From contig MSJI02000725.1 of assembly GCA_001931905.2 (NCBI GenBank), positions 59,574 to 123,573 on the forward strand: 64,000 nt of DNA, in the 5' to 3' direction. Positions 21,345 through 32,019 of the stretch are shown here, one piece after another (position 1 is the stretch's first letter; every line of letters starts with the position of its first letter). The notes beneath the pieces are model-generated. The model did no database searches. It was not told the DNA's origin and saw only the letters and a list, made by a program, of their open reading frames with translations. The stretch is from Cladosporium sp. IMV 00045. Taxonomy: Eukaryota; Ascomycota; Dothideomycetes; Cladosporiales; Cladosporiaceae. The position numbers and the translations under genes were made by a program.

Positions 21345-23712
21345 TCATTCAAGACTAAATTCTGGTAGAAATGTGTCCATTGAATGGAAATTGAATCCCT
21401 CAGTCCATTCGAAAATATCATCGGCATTCAACTGCCAGAGTGAGCTGGGCCAGTCTTCGACACTGTCCAAAGCGAAGGTATCCAAGAAGCCAGTAGATGC
21501 GTCGTTCGTGTTGAGTCCGCTTCCTCCAAACAGCTTGTAGGTCTTATGTGACATGGAGGAAAGTGTGCGCGCAGCTTCTTGCAAAGGTTGGCGCATAACA
21601 TCCTGGTCATTGACAGGTGACACGATGCTGCTGTCTATTGCTGGAGTCCCTGGGCGACATTTAAGCAAGGAGCACGCCATGTCGATGACGGACTTCAGTG
21701 TAGTCTTGCTACCAACTTCTGCGCCAGCCTCAGAGAAACAGTCGGCCTCGGGGAGATTGATCGTTTGGTTGTGCCAAGAGTAATATATACAAACAAGGCC
21801 ACACTGAAATACCAGCCTTGGGATATTTCTCTGCAAGCAAGGCAACGCTTGATTACCGCGAGATTCTGTCAAGATTTGCAGCAGATTGATAGCGCAATGT
21901 AGCGATATCGTCAAGCTCTTGGGAAATTGGGGATTTTGTTCCTCAAGAGTTAATCCTGGTTGGTGTATCAAGAGCAGGCAAAAGTGAGCCAATATTTGTA
22001 AGTGTAGAGCGAGAGAATTGCTCTGCCCATCTGATTTTCCCTGAGCTATCAAGTCAGAATGCTCGTAATGCCACACACGCAGGTGTCGATCCAGCTTGCT
22101 GATTTTAGCTTCACCATCACGCCGTTCTGTAGTGGTGAAGAGTAACCTGGTGAATTGTTGCATGATGGTCGAGAGTTTGGCAAGGGCTATGAACATAGAC
22201 GCCTGTGTACCTTCGCCAGGAAGCGGCACCGGAAGTTCAGCGATTTCCATATCGTCAAAGTCGCAGTTGGTTGGATATCCAACGTCGACATCTGTGTCGC
22301 TTATGATCTTTGGCAGTCCGTAGGCTATACTCGTTGAGCTGTACTTGTTAGTAAGTATTTCATTAAAGCCAGCATTGAGTGCTTGACTCACATGTCAAGG
22401 ATTGATATACACCACCAGAGCCTGGTACGAAGCTCTGTCTCCCCTGCGCAGATCTTGAATCGACGCGGATGTCGATGTAGGCCGATACACTGCGCCGCGC
22501 GAACCGCTGCCCCCACTGCCGAAGCAAGTAAGGCGTGTTTGCCTGCTAGCTGTAAGAAGATAGCGTTCAAAATGTGGGACTGCACCGCCTCGACATGTAG
22601 CTCATCGAAGGCATCTGACTCGAGAGCTCGGGCAGCGTTGTAATAGATTAGGACGTGATTATCGTCGACAGAATCTTGGACACTGCAAGACTCGATCGCC
22701 ATGATCAACAAAATCTTGTGTACAGTCGAGCGATCTGAGTTGGGTTGTGCCGATTGCACCTGATCTAGAGCAGATGAAAAAGCTCTCGTAATTTGCCGAC
22801 TACAGAATATAGGGTATGCGGTACCCCAAGACGTTAAGAAATGCTGTAATCGGCCAAGGCAATAGTCTTTAGGTAATCGCAGTAGTGACTCCCAAGAACA
22901 ATTCGTCGCGGCCGGCGGGTTTGTCGTCGAACGTGACATTGCGGTCGATAGAAGTAGATGCATGCGAAAGAGGCATTCTGGAAATGATTCACTTGAGTCC
23001 GCTAGTGACTGCCATTTCTGCTCAACAGAACGAATGAAGTGGACGCCAGTCGTGGATCCAGCAAACATTGAACCTGATGGCACGTGTACGAGTCGACCAA
23101 GATGTCTAATGACGGAATTAGACTTGCTATCTGTCGTCTCAACGGTGCCAGTGTCAGGCGATGTTCTGTGAGGCAAGAGAGCAAGGTCGCCGGCATGTCC
23201 GCCGTATCGAGTGGCGACAGGGGCATCTTTGCCCAAGACTGGCTGCTCTTGAGTTCTCGAATCATGTTGCTGAGCCAGTTTTTCTTGAAGCCTGCTAACT
23301 TGGGCCTTTAGTCGCTCGACCTCATCGATTTTCGACTTGCCAAACCTTGCCAAAGTCATCAGCGCGATCCTGTCTCGTCATAGGCACGTTTCATACCTGC
23401 GAGGCGTTGTCTTCCTGCGAAGGGAAGTTGATGATGTGCACTCAGCACCCGCAGCCACGCATTTGCTGCACTGCGAAGTAGCGACGGTCAGTCTGGATGA
23501 TGTGCAATGTTGGATCGCATCAGGTTACCGATGGAAGGGCGCCGTCGCAGCCGATCTTCTTACTACGTTCAGTCAGTGCTAGGCTTTGCTGATGGTCATA
23601 TGACACAACATACATCCTACATCGGTCACTGCACTATATCAGCTTGGTCGTATGCAATTGGACATTCGTTAACCCACCAGACTTTGGGACGATGATCTAT
23701 GTCATGGTCCAT
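21345..23712 (-). CDS. Zn2Cys6 transcription factor with zinc cluster split over four exons
   Basis: Six exons (minus): 23712-23678, 23628-23614, 23562-23529, 23470-23397, 23345-22392 and 22338-21345; total 2106 nt, 701 aa. Exon 1 ends in PKV plus two bases of Cys12; the 15-nt exon 2 gives D-R-C15-R; exon 3 gives KKIGC22DGALPS; exon 4 begins C29SKC32 and ends past C39. Together they make a perfect Cx2Cx6Cx6Cx2Cx6C Gal4-type cluster. A coiled-coil linker (KIDEVERLKAQVSRLQEKLAQQ) follows, then the fungal-specific middle homology domain (LRTRLWWCISILDISTSIAYGLP), with its conserved W-W block at the exon 5/6 junction. It should bind CGG-type inverted repeats and control nearby metabolic genes; the neighbouring transporter is the obvious candidate. 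The target metabolite is unknown. Confidence 0.82.
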
Positions 23713-24209
23713 CACCGAGCTGGCTATATCGGATACTGACAATATCGGTCTAGCATCCGCGCGTATGCATTCAATTGCATGAGGTGAGATAATATATACA
23801 ATCCAATAGTGACACTGGAAAAATGATGTGGCAGGAGAAGGAAGGGAGACAGACAGCCACCGCGAAACAAGCGAGAAGACTTCCGAATTTCCGGCGCCAC
23901 CAATCCCTCCTCTCCTTTGCTCTCGACTTCCGAGGCAAGATGGAACAACAACAACGTGAATCAACTGACTCGATATTCGATATCCGCCTGCATTCCATTT
24001 GCTGCTGATTGCGAAGGAAATAAAATCGCAAGTCAAGCAGCACTTGGTGCTGTCATTATATTCTCCAAACGCGCGTGTCTTACACGCATAGCATCAGTCG
24101 TGGAATCAGGCTTTTGATACGTTGATCAACACAAACACTCCATCTAGCATCAAGTACACATGCAGAAATGCCGGAACCTCAGTCGTCTACAAACATTTGT
24201 CTCTTGGCT
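23713..24209. other. Intergenic between regulator and transporter
   Basis: 497-nt spacer between two minus-strand genes, holding the regulator promoter and the transporter 3' UTR. Purine-rich near 23820-23880. No supported frame. Confidence 0.5.
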
Positions 24210-25818
24210 TTACTCTCTGCTCTCAATCTGATCCACCTCGATTCCCTCCTTACTCGCCAGATCCTTCGAGACAGGCACTTCATCTCCAGCCGGCGGCTTC
24301 AACGACGAGCGAACCACTGCTCTAACCGAAGTCTGCTCTTTGAAAACCAGATCCATCTCTTCGAGGGTACGACCCATACTTTCCGGAAAGTAAAAATACA
24401 CCAAGAAGGGAATGCAGCATCCAATGCAAGCGTACACGATATAGTATTGATACCCAATACTGCTGATCGCGACCGGCGTGATCATTGTGACTAGGAAGTT
24501 CCTTCAGGGCTGTTAGTCTTTTAGCTCAACGACTCTCTCGAGGTATACTGTTGACTTACCACAACCAATGATTGGCAGTAGAGATTGACGACATCTTGAC
24601 CCTCAATCTGGTGGGTGCAACTTCCGTCGCGTAAAGGAAGTTTGCTCCTAGAAAACCGATTGGGATGAAGAAGTTGAAGAGAAACACGAAGAAGACCGAT
24701 GCAATCTGCGCTGCTTCGTTGCTCTTAGGGAAGCTGGTGGCAATTGCGAGTGCCATCATACAGAGTGCCATTCCACTACCACTAACAATGAAGAGCAGAC
24801 GACGGCCAAAGCGGTCGATGGTGAAGAATGCCACGAAGCAAGACAAGAACTTCCAGGTCAGGGTGCCTCCAGATAGAATGCGTGCAGTCTGGCTGTCGAA
24901 TTGCAATCCTTCCTGGAAGATGACGGTGCTATACACCGAAATGAGATTGCCGCCAGTCATTTGCTGGAAAAAGTTCAATGATATGCAAAGCATGAATCGG
25001 TACAGCAGTTTGTCTTCTCCCATGGTGAAGACCTGGCGCAGTTTTGTGCCTTCGCCAGTACTGTCTTCTAACGAATACTCGATCGCAGCTAATTCGAGAT
25101 CGACCGCATCACTCTCAGCTGCGGTAGTCGCGTTTCTCAGCAGCATCAAGTTCGTCAGGGCTTCGTCCTTGCGGCCTTGTGCAACCAGCCATCTTGGACT
25201 TTCGGGGAAGAGCCAGATGGTTCCCATGAGCGTGATGGAGACCAAAGATGGAAGTGCGATGGGAAGTCTCCAAGAAAGTGAGCCGGTCTTGATTTGGAAG
25301 AACCCGAGATTGATCCATGCTTGTAAGACATAGCCAAGGCTGATGAACAGACCGCTCAAGACCACAGCTCTGCCGCGATTGCTCGCTTGCGAGGTCTCGG
25401 ACTACCAGACTGGCACGATAGCACTCAAGTTGCCAACTCCAAAACCAAGGATCGTTCGGCCCACAATCAGCTGCGCGATGTGGAAGGATGTGCACTCGAG
25501 AGCTTCGCCGATGAGAGTCAGAGCAGCCGCAAAGAAGATCGTTTTCCTTCTTCCGAACTTGTCACCTGCCCAAGAGCAGCTAAGTGCACCAGCGAGTGCG
25601 CCCAGCGTGAATGTTGCTACTACAACGCCTTGTAGGGTGTGCTTCTCCTCTTTATCTTCGCCCGTAGTTGTGACGGTGTCGATTTCGGGGAAAGTGTGGG
25701 CCCAGTTCTCGATCGACAGAAAGCCGCCGACATTGCTCTGGTTGTAACCGAATAAGAGAAACGCCGGCAAAACGACAATGAGTAGTTGAAGAAGTTGTTG
25801 GTATCGACCGCGGATCAT
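24210..25818 (-). pseudogene. MFS sugar transporter with one in-frame TAG
   Basis: Two exons (minus), 25818-24560 and 24501-24210, together 516 codons, the normal size of a 12-helix sugar porter. Hallmarks: GDKFGRRKT after TM2, GFGVGNLSAIVP in TM4, PESPRWLVAQGR, the FFQQMTGGNLIS block of TM7, DRFGRR, and after the intron ANHWLWNFLVTMITPV and PESMGRTLEEMD. Codon 139 (25404-25402) is TAG, exactly where sugar porters have Gln in the V-P-x-Y/W-Q-S-E motif (here VPVW-stop-SETSQASNRGRAV). The frame is open and fully conserved on both sides, so this is a single CAG to TAG change, a recent loss or a sequence error. No small intron can remove it. If functional elsewhere, it would import a hexose, disaccharide or quinate-like substrate under the adjacent Zn2Cys6 factor. 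Confidence 0.8.
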
Positions 25819-26611
25819 GATGACAGCTCGTCGACAAAGATGAACAAAAGATGGTACTAAGGGTCAACGGCAATGGGGCAGCGAAGTGAAGAGAAGTCAC
25901 CCCGTGGGGTCTTTTAAGTATGATATCCACCCGCCTGAGACTTCTGCTCGGCTAAGCAGTCTCGGACGATTGCTTGTCACAAGATCTTCGAAGTTGCTTA
26001 ACCCGCCTGAGTTGCTTGTCTGACATGCCGGGTTAACTTCTATTCCGAACGACGGAGTAGGCCGTTGGAACGATGCTGGGTATGTGAGGCCGCGGGCCAA
26101 GCTAAGCATTCTTCATTGCAACACTAACCAACGCATTGTTCTGCCGAGAAGTGCTTTCAGGTGCTTACCAGGTTCGTTGAGAGGAATCTAGCGTGAAGAC
26201 GGGCCAGCATGCACCACTTGAAGTCCTGGAAGCTCACATTCCGTCAAACAACACGATGATTTCGGAACAGGTCGATATCTATTTCCTTCTACTTCTAGAC
26301 GGATGCATGATCGAAGATTCTTTTCTTTGACTCCAAAACGCCTTGCATACCGCAGTCCCAAACACAAAAATCGGCCTTGAGACAGTCCGCCGGAATAGCG
26401 CTTATCCCGAACGGAATAGCACAACACGACTCCACCACATCGGAAAGACGAAAATGCGAACGAAACGAAACCGCGGTCGGTACAAAACATCTAACTGACG
26501 TCTTCAAAAACTCATAGATTAATTTCACCATCCCTCCTCCCCTCCAAACCACCACCTCTCCAACCCCAACCCTTACCCTAATCCCCCCAACCCACCACAC
26601 ACCACCAAACC
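25819..26611. promoter_or_regulatory. Divergent promoter region, transporter / lyase
   Basis: 793-nt spacer between the divergently transcribed transporter (minus) and lyase (plus). The last ~80 nt before the lyase ATG are strongly C/A-rich (pyrimidine tracts and CCACC repeats), typical of fungal 5' leaders. Minus-strand frames here are not supported. Confidence 0.45.
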
Positions 26612-28136
26612 ATGAACGCCACCGCCATCGACTCCAGAATTTTCCGCAACCTCTTTGGCACCGAAGAAGCGCGGCAGATCTTCTCCGACGAGTCCTACGT
26701 CTCTCGCATGATCGATGTCGAAACAGCCCTGGCGAGAGCACAAGCAGCAGTCGATGTCATCCCACGAGAAGCCGCTGAGGCCATTACGGATGGATGCCAG
26801 GTGGGGAAGATAGAGTATGCTATAACACACCGAGAACCAAATTCATCGAAGGAACGATGAGAACGATTGCGCTGACGCGCAAGACCAGTTTCGAAAAACT
26901 CGCCACCGACACCGACATAGTCGGCTACCCCGTCCTGCCCCTCGTCGAGCAACTTACCACAATGGTGCCCTCCGAACACGCAAAATTCATCCACTGGGGA
27001 GCCACGACGCAAGACATCCAAGACAGCGCTGCGATGTTGCAGATGAAACGGGGCTTGGAACTGCTGCGTGGCCAAATCGTCGAGTCGATTCAAGTCCTGG
27101 AGAAGTTGGCTAAGAGGCATAGAGATACGTGAGTTTCTCTTTTCGTCCAATGCAAAACGTCACAGCGGGACGATGAGCTAATTTGAGAATCTTGTCTAGT
27201 CCCATGCCCGGCCGCACACACCTCCAACACGCCCTCCCCATCACCTTCGGGTACAAATGCGCCGTCTACCTCTCCAGCTTCCAACGCAACCTCGCACGCC
27301 TCGACTCCCTTCGCTCGCGCTGCCTGATGGTCCAATTTGGCGGCGCTGCAGGAACGCTCGCATCCTTAGGAACCTCCGACTCCGGTCTGCGCGTGCGAGC
27401 CCAGCTGGCGCGTGAACTGGGCCTACATGAGCCCTGCATCACGTGGCACGTGGCGCGCGACGACGTCGCTGAGATCGTGGGCGTGCTGGGAATCATCGGC
27501 GGGTCGCTGGGGAAGATCGCGCTAGATGTGATGGTGATGTCCTCCAACGAAGTGGGAGAAGTGAGCGAGCCCTTCGTAGCGCACCGGGGGGCGTCGTCGA
27601 CAATGCCGCAGAAGCGCAACCCGATTTCGAGCGAAGTGGTGCTTGCGGCGTCGAAATTGCTGCGCGGGAACGCGAGTCTGGCGCTGGACGGGATGGTGGC
27701 GGATTTCGAGCGGGCGTCCGGGCCGTGGCATTTGGAGTGGGTTTGCGTGCCGGAGAGTTTTGTGTATTGCTCGGGGGCGCTGCGGCAGGCGACGTTCGCG
27801 CTGGGCGGGTTGGTGGTTAATGTGGATGCGATGGGGAAGAATTTGGCTTCGACCAGGGGGCTGATCGTGGCGGAGGCGGTGATGATGGGGTTGGCGAAGT
27901 ATGTGGGAAGGCAGCCGGCGCATGATGTCGTTTATAAGGCTTGTTGTGCGTCGATTGAGGAGTCGAGGCCGCTGTTGGAAGTTTTGCTTGGGGATGAGGA
28001 GGTGGCGGGGAAGATTTCTAAGGAGGAATTGGAGAGGTTGTGTGATCCTTTGAGGTATATGGGGAGTGCTCAGAGGATGGTGGATGATGTGCTGGCGCAC
28101 AGGGTTGAAGGGGAGAAGATGTCGAATGGTGTCTAA
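26612..28136 (+). CDS. Fumarate-lyase superfamily enzyme (PcaB / adenylosuccinate-lyase type)
   Basis: Exons 26612-26814, 26889-27128 and 27200-28136 give 459 aa. Intron 1 (74 nt, branch GCTGACG) restores KIDFEKLATDTDIVGYPVLPLVEQL; intron 2 (71 nt) restores HRDTPMPGRTHLQHALPITFG. Catalytic regions: HWGATTQDIQDSA (region with the acid His/Thr), MPGRTHLQHA, and the superfamily signature GASSTMPQKRNPISSE with the mobile-loop Ser. The VGYPVLPLV motif is shared by 3-carboxy-cis,cis-muconate cycloisomerase (PcaB) and its fungal homologues rather than by Ade13-type adenylosuccinate lyase. The reaction is an anti beta-elimination or lactonisation on a carboxylated substrate. Classical fungal muconate lactonases are unrelated beta-propellers, so the exact role is open. 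GC content rises sharply in the last exon. Confidence 0.8.
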
Positions 28137-28336
28137 GTGCAGGCGAACATTGAAAACTTGTACAAGTACCTTGTAGCCGGTGCTTAACGGGTGTCTTGCC
28201 GCAGATAAATCAGATGGGAACTGAGATGCCGCCTCGATAGCCTTACAACCGTTTCGACATGAGACTTCGTGAAGCTGAATGAATATCTTACAATCATGTA
28301 TGATACAAGAATTGACCAGATCGGTCGTATTTTTAC

Positions 28337-30976
28337 CTACAGAGGCGGTAGACCCTCACGACAATTTGGACATTGCAGACGATACTTCATCCAGCCCTCC
28401 AAGCAAGCCGTGTGGAAGATATGTCTGCAAGGTGTGACCATATACTGCCTCCGAGAAAGCATGAAACCACCAGAAACGTCGCTACTCTCGCCCGCTTCGA
28501 CGACGGGAACCTCCAAATCCTGCATACAAATTGCGCAATCGAATACACGCTTGCCTTTGTCCTTGGACTCCTTGTGTTGCAATGAACCGCGACGACCGGA
28601 GGCATTCGGACCTTCAGGACCGGAAACGGAAGCGCGACGGGATATTGGTGGTGAAGCTATGCTTGAAGCGCCTAGAGGAAGGGTGGCGCCCTCTTCGTCG
28701 TATCGAAGGACCGGGTGGTAGTCGTACGCGGGAGGGACCCAGGTCTCGCGCACAAACCATCGAGGGCCCAGCAGGTCTTGGGAGCCGAGGACAACGACTT
28801 GCAGCCATGTCCAGATCACCAGAACAGCCAAGCTGTAGTAGTCCACTTTTGCAAATAGAATATTGCCAGGATATGCGTAGAAATATCCAAATGGCAGTAG
28901 ACGCAATGCGGACTGTCCCAGGACAAAGTCCCATTCCAGAGCGCGGCGGCAGTTGCGTTGAACATTTCGAGTGATCTGTGGAACCCAGAATGAGAGGTAG
29001 ACGAACGCAAGCAGCGTAAAAAAACCCCGCTGAAGCATTGATGGCCAGCCAGCGGCGTTGATCGAAATGAAAACGATGCCGAACAGGACGAGAAAGAAGC
29101 GCGCGTAGTGATAACCGAACGTCGGCACTCGGGAGTCGGTGATAGCTTCCACAAGGGCGTTGTGTTGCTCTTCAGTCAGAGGTTGCAGGGGTTGGACAGT
29201 TTGCAGGCCAGCTTGATCGGATGGCATGTAGAATGTTGGTTCTTCGCCAGCGGCATTAGGTCGAGGTGCGGTTGCAGGGAGGGGCAATGAGCCTTCTTGG
29301 GCAATGTTCTGTGGTGGAGCGGTGGTCTGTGGTTGAGCAGGTTCTGTCGGCGCTTCTGTCTGTGCAGTCCTCGTTACTGGGTCACTGTCGGTGTTCTGCT
29401 CCTCATTGGTGCTTTCAGTTGCATTCGCTCGTGCTGCTGTTTGTCGCTGCTCTCTAGCTTGCCGAAGTTCAGCGAGCGCTGCTTCTCGACGCCTCAATGA
29501 TTCCTCCACTTCGACACGCTCTCGCTGTCTCAGCTCAGGGGCTTGGACATTCCAAATCTGCATCAAAAACTGCATGCCGAAGAACAGCATCCCGGTGAAG
29601 CTCATGAAAGCCACCGCCATAAGGTCCAAAGCAAGCCCATCGGTGACAGAACCAAGAGTGGCGCAAGCCAAAGTCGTGAATCCGTCGCCAAGTGCCAAAC
29701 CGAAGACGGTGTAGAAACTGATCCGACTGCGAGTGGATGGCGTACTGGATTCTCCCATCTGCTTCTTGACCAATGCAAGTTGCAATCCTAGCGCAACCAT
29801 GTAGATCAACAAGTGGCGTCGCCCGTGGCCCGATAGAACTTGCGTCTTTGGACCAGAAAGGTGATTGGCAAGTTTTGGAGAGACTGATGGCGGTCCTTGC
29901 GATGTGAGGATATATCCACAGTCTGGTGAGAATACAGTCATCTCAAAGTGCATTTCCGGTACCGGAGGTAAGAAGGCACCGGTTGGAAAGCGAAGCTCGC
30001 GCTCAAGGAACGAGAGGAACGCAGATGAATAGGCCGGTCCCGCAAACGTGGGCTCAAGCTGCTGCAACCATATCACTAGCTCGCATCGTGGGGCGCTGAT
30101 CGGGTCTTCTAATGCACCTTCAACTGTAGTTGACCATGGGTTATGGGAGACGGTGTCCCGATCAACTTGACGCTGGATGACTCTCGAAATAGATTCGTTG
30201 AGAACAGTACGTGAAAGGTTGAAGGCGTATGCTGACGGCGCAAAATGCGGGAGTGCGAAAATGCCTGCAAATTTCGAACTCGTAGTGGTGAGGATAGCAT
30301 GGCCAATGTCCTGAAAGTAGACTCCGCGAAGAATCATCTCGTGCTCGTTGCCGTTCAAGTCATCTCCCAGCTTGAGTTGCACGTTCATCTCGGTAATGTT
30401 TGGAACACCGTGCAGATCGAGCGTTTCACCCGGTGGCCCTTTCTCGTTGAATTGGATTGTAACATCGCCCTCGGTGCCGGTGAAATTTCGTCCGAAGTGT
30501 CTCTCCCGTTTCGGGCCACCGAAAGGATCCTCTCTAGCATAGTCCGTCAGGTTGAGTTCGGGGAGCCCAATAGCCTTTTCCAGACCTGAGCGAGCCCATC
30601 GCCCATGTACGTAGCCTGTGACGTTGCTGAACAACGAGTGTGGCCTGGTTTCCGTGATGTCGCCCTGTAGTGCTTTCTTTGTCCAGTCCGATTGTTCGAC
30701 TACGTGAGGTTTCAATTTTGGCCAAGCATTCCACGCATATCCTCTTTCAGGTTCAAAGCCTGTGAGGTTGAGGTCTGCATAGCCTTGCTGGCCTTCGAAA
30801 CGATTGTCGACATAGGAAGAATTGCTCAAGACCTCCAGAGAATGCTGCTCCTCGGTGATGACATCTGCCAGCCTGGTCTTGTTTGAAGGATCGTGGTTGA
30901 CATTTTGCGGAGGGGGCGATAGCATAATCCATGTTAGAATGAGTAGCGGGAATAAGGCTCCCCGCCGGTCAGCCAT
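28337..30976 (-). CDS. dscA: DSC E3 ubiquitin ligase subunit, Tul1/DscA type
   Basis: Single exon, 879 aa. An N-terminal signal/anchor is followed by a large lumenal domain with many N-x-T/S sites (about residues 30-390), then a cluster of transmembrane helices (about 395-500 and again 620-770) separated by a Q/E/P-rich coil, and a C-terminal RING-H2 (about 812-879): FDCAICMQD, VTPCRHIFHTACLEGWM, CPNCREG. This is the architecture of yeast Tul1 and fission-yeast Dsc1/Aspergillus DscA, the catalytic subunit of the Golgi DSC ligase. In fungi the complex activates SREBP for hypoxic growth and sends Golgi membrane proteins for degradation. Identification is strong. Confidence 0.92.
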   Translation of the reverse strand: MADRRGALFPLLILTWIMLSPPPQNVNHDPSNKTRLADVITEEQHSLEVLSNSSYVDNRFEGQQGYADLNLTGFEPERGYAWNAWPKLKPHVVEQSDWTKKALQGDITETRPHSLFSNVTGYVHGRWARSGLEKAIGLPELNLTDYAREDPFGGPKRERHFGRNFTGTEGDVTIQFNEKGPPGETLDLHGVPNITEMNVQLKLGDDLNGNEHEMILRGVYFQDIGHAILTTTSSKFAGIFALPHFAPSAYAFNLSRTVLNESISRVIQRQVDRDTVSHNPWSTTVEGALEDPISAPRCELVIWLQQLEPTFAGPAYSSAFLSFLERELRFPTGAFLPPVPEMHFEMTVFSPDCGYILTSQGPPSVSPKLANHLSGPKTQVLSGHGRRHLLIYMVALGLQLALVKKQMGESSTPSTRSRISFYTVFGLALGDGFTTLACATLGSVTDGLALDLMAVAFMSFTGMLFFGMQFLMQIWNVQAPELRQRERVEVEESLRRREAALAELRQAREQRQTAARANATESTNEEQNTDSDPVTRTAQTEAPTEPAQPQTTAPPQNIAQEGSLPLPATAPRPNAAGEEPTFYMPSDQAGLQTVQPLQPLTEEQHNALVEAITDSRVPTFGYHYARFFLVLFGIVFISINAAGWPSMLQRGFFTLLAFVYLSFWVPQITRNVQRNCRRALEWDFVLGQSALRLLPFGYFYAYPGNILFAKVDYYSLAVLVIWTWLQVVVLGSQDLLGPRWFVRETWVPPAYDYHPVLRYDEEGATLPLGASSIASPPISRRASVSGPEGPNASGRRGSLQHKESKDKGKRVFDCAICMQDLEVPVVEAGESSDVSGGFMLSRRQYMVTPCRHIFHTACLEGWMKYRLQCPNCREGLPPL

Positions 30977-32019
30977 TCATCCAGGATGTTGGGGATAGCC
31001 AGGTAGGCTCTTGCCACCTTGATAGAAGTAGTGACAGGAGGTGTATTTGGAGTAACAGCCTTGTGCTGCAGGCCTGTCCAAATGGTGAAAGAAGTTTTGA
31101 TGACTGGATTGCACGCGTGATAGTAAGGGAGTGAGAGGACATGAGGTGCAGTCTGAGAAGCAACGTCATTACCAGATTGGGACTAGCGAACATTAGCGTC
31201 GGGCGGACAGTGGGGCCTCGGGAAGAGAGAGAGAGATCGAGGTGTAAGGACAGGGAGGTTTGAAGGACATGGAGAAAATGGTGAATTAGAAGAGCATTCG
31301 CATATATATCTGCTGTTGACTGGATCTCCTTATCATGGTTCGTTCTTCACAAATGGTCAAGTGAAACCATCCACCTTTAGCAAGTCACATGTGCAGCACC
31401 CTTGTCTGATGGCGGCGGGCTTGTCCGCCGTCTACTCTTATCGCGCCAAATAGGTGGGGTGTGGAGAGCTCGTGATACGTGATAGACTACTTCTCCTACT
31501 TCTCGTTGATTATCGTCTTCCGTACACCATTCACTTGCATGCAACCTCTCTGACTCCCACTCTCCCCGTAGCATCATCGTATTCGTCACTTGCCGACATT
31601 ATTTACGATTCCGTCTCCTGCCCCTCTCCTCTCTCCCTCTCTCCAATCACCAGTGAATGCAGGCGATAGGTAAGCTCTTCCTCGTTTCATACCCCACCTC
31701 CTCCAGGCAACCGGAACGCACACCTGAGGCCTCTCATCCTTGCCTTGCCTTGTTACCTTTGCTGGGATCACCACGACACTTGCTCTGCTGCCCAACTTGC
31801 TCGTATCTACCTACATTCCTCCAACCTTGTCTTCATCTTCCTGATTTCATCCGCCACCGCCGCCGCGGCAGCAATCACATCCCACCCGCTCGCTCTTCTT
31901 CCATCTGTCGCCTTCTCACACCCGCCTGCCCTCCGTCGGCACCAGTCTGTTTCGCACGGCTGGCCGACCACCTTCCACCTTCACTGCTGTCTACACTGCA
32001 GCCGCTTCACTTCACCACC
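30977..32019. promoter_or_regulatory. Divergent promoter and long 5' leader
   Basis: About 1 kb between dscA (minus) and the coiled-coil membrane protein (plus). The last ~400 nt are extremely C/T-rich, typical of a long fungal 5' UTR. A GTAAGC donor-like site follows ATG 31657, so a leader intron is possible. The frame of the downstream gene stays open back to 31657, which would add 121 residues; their composition looks like translated UTR. Confidence 0.45.
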
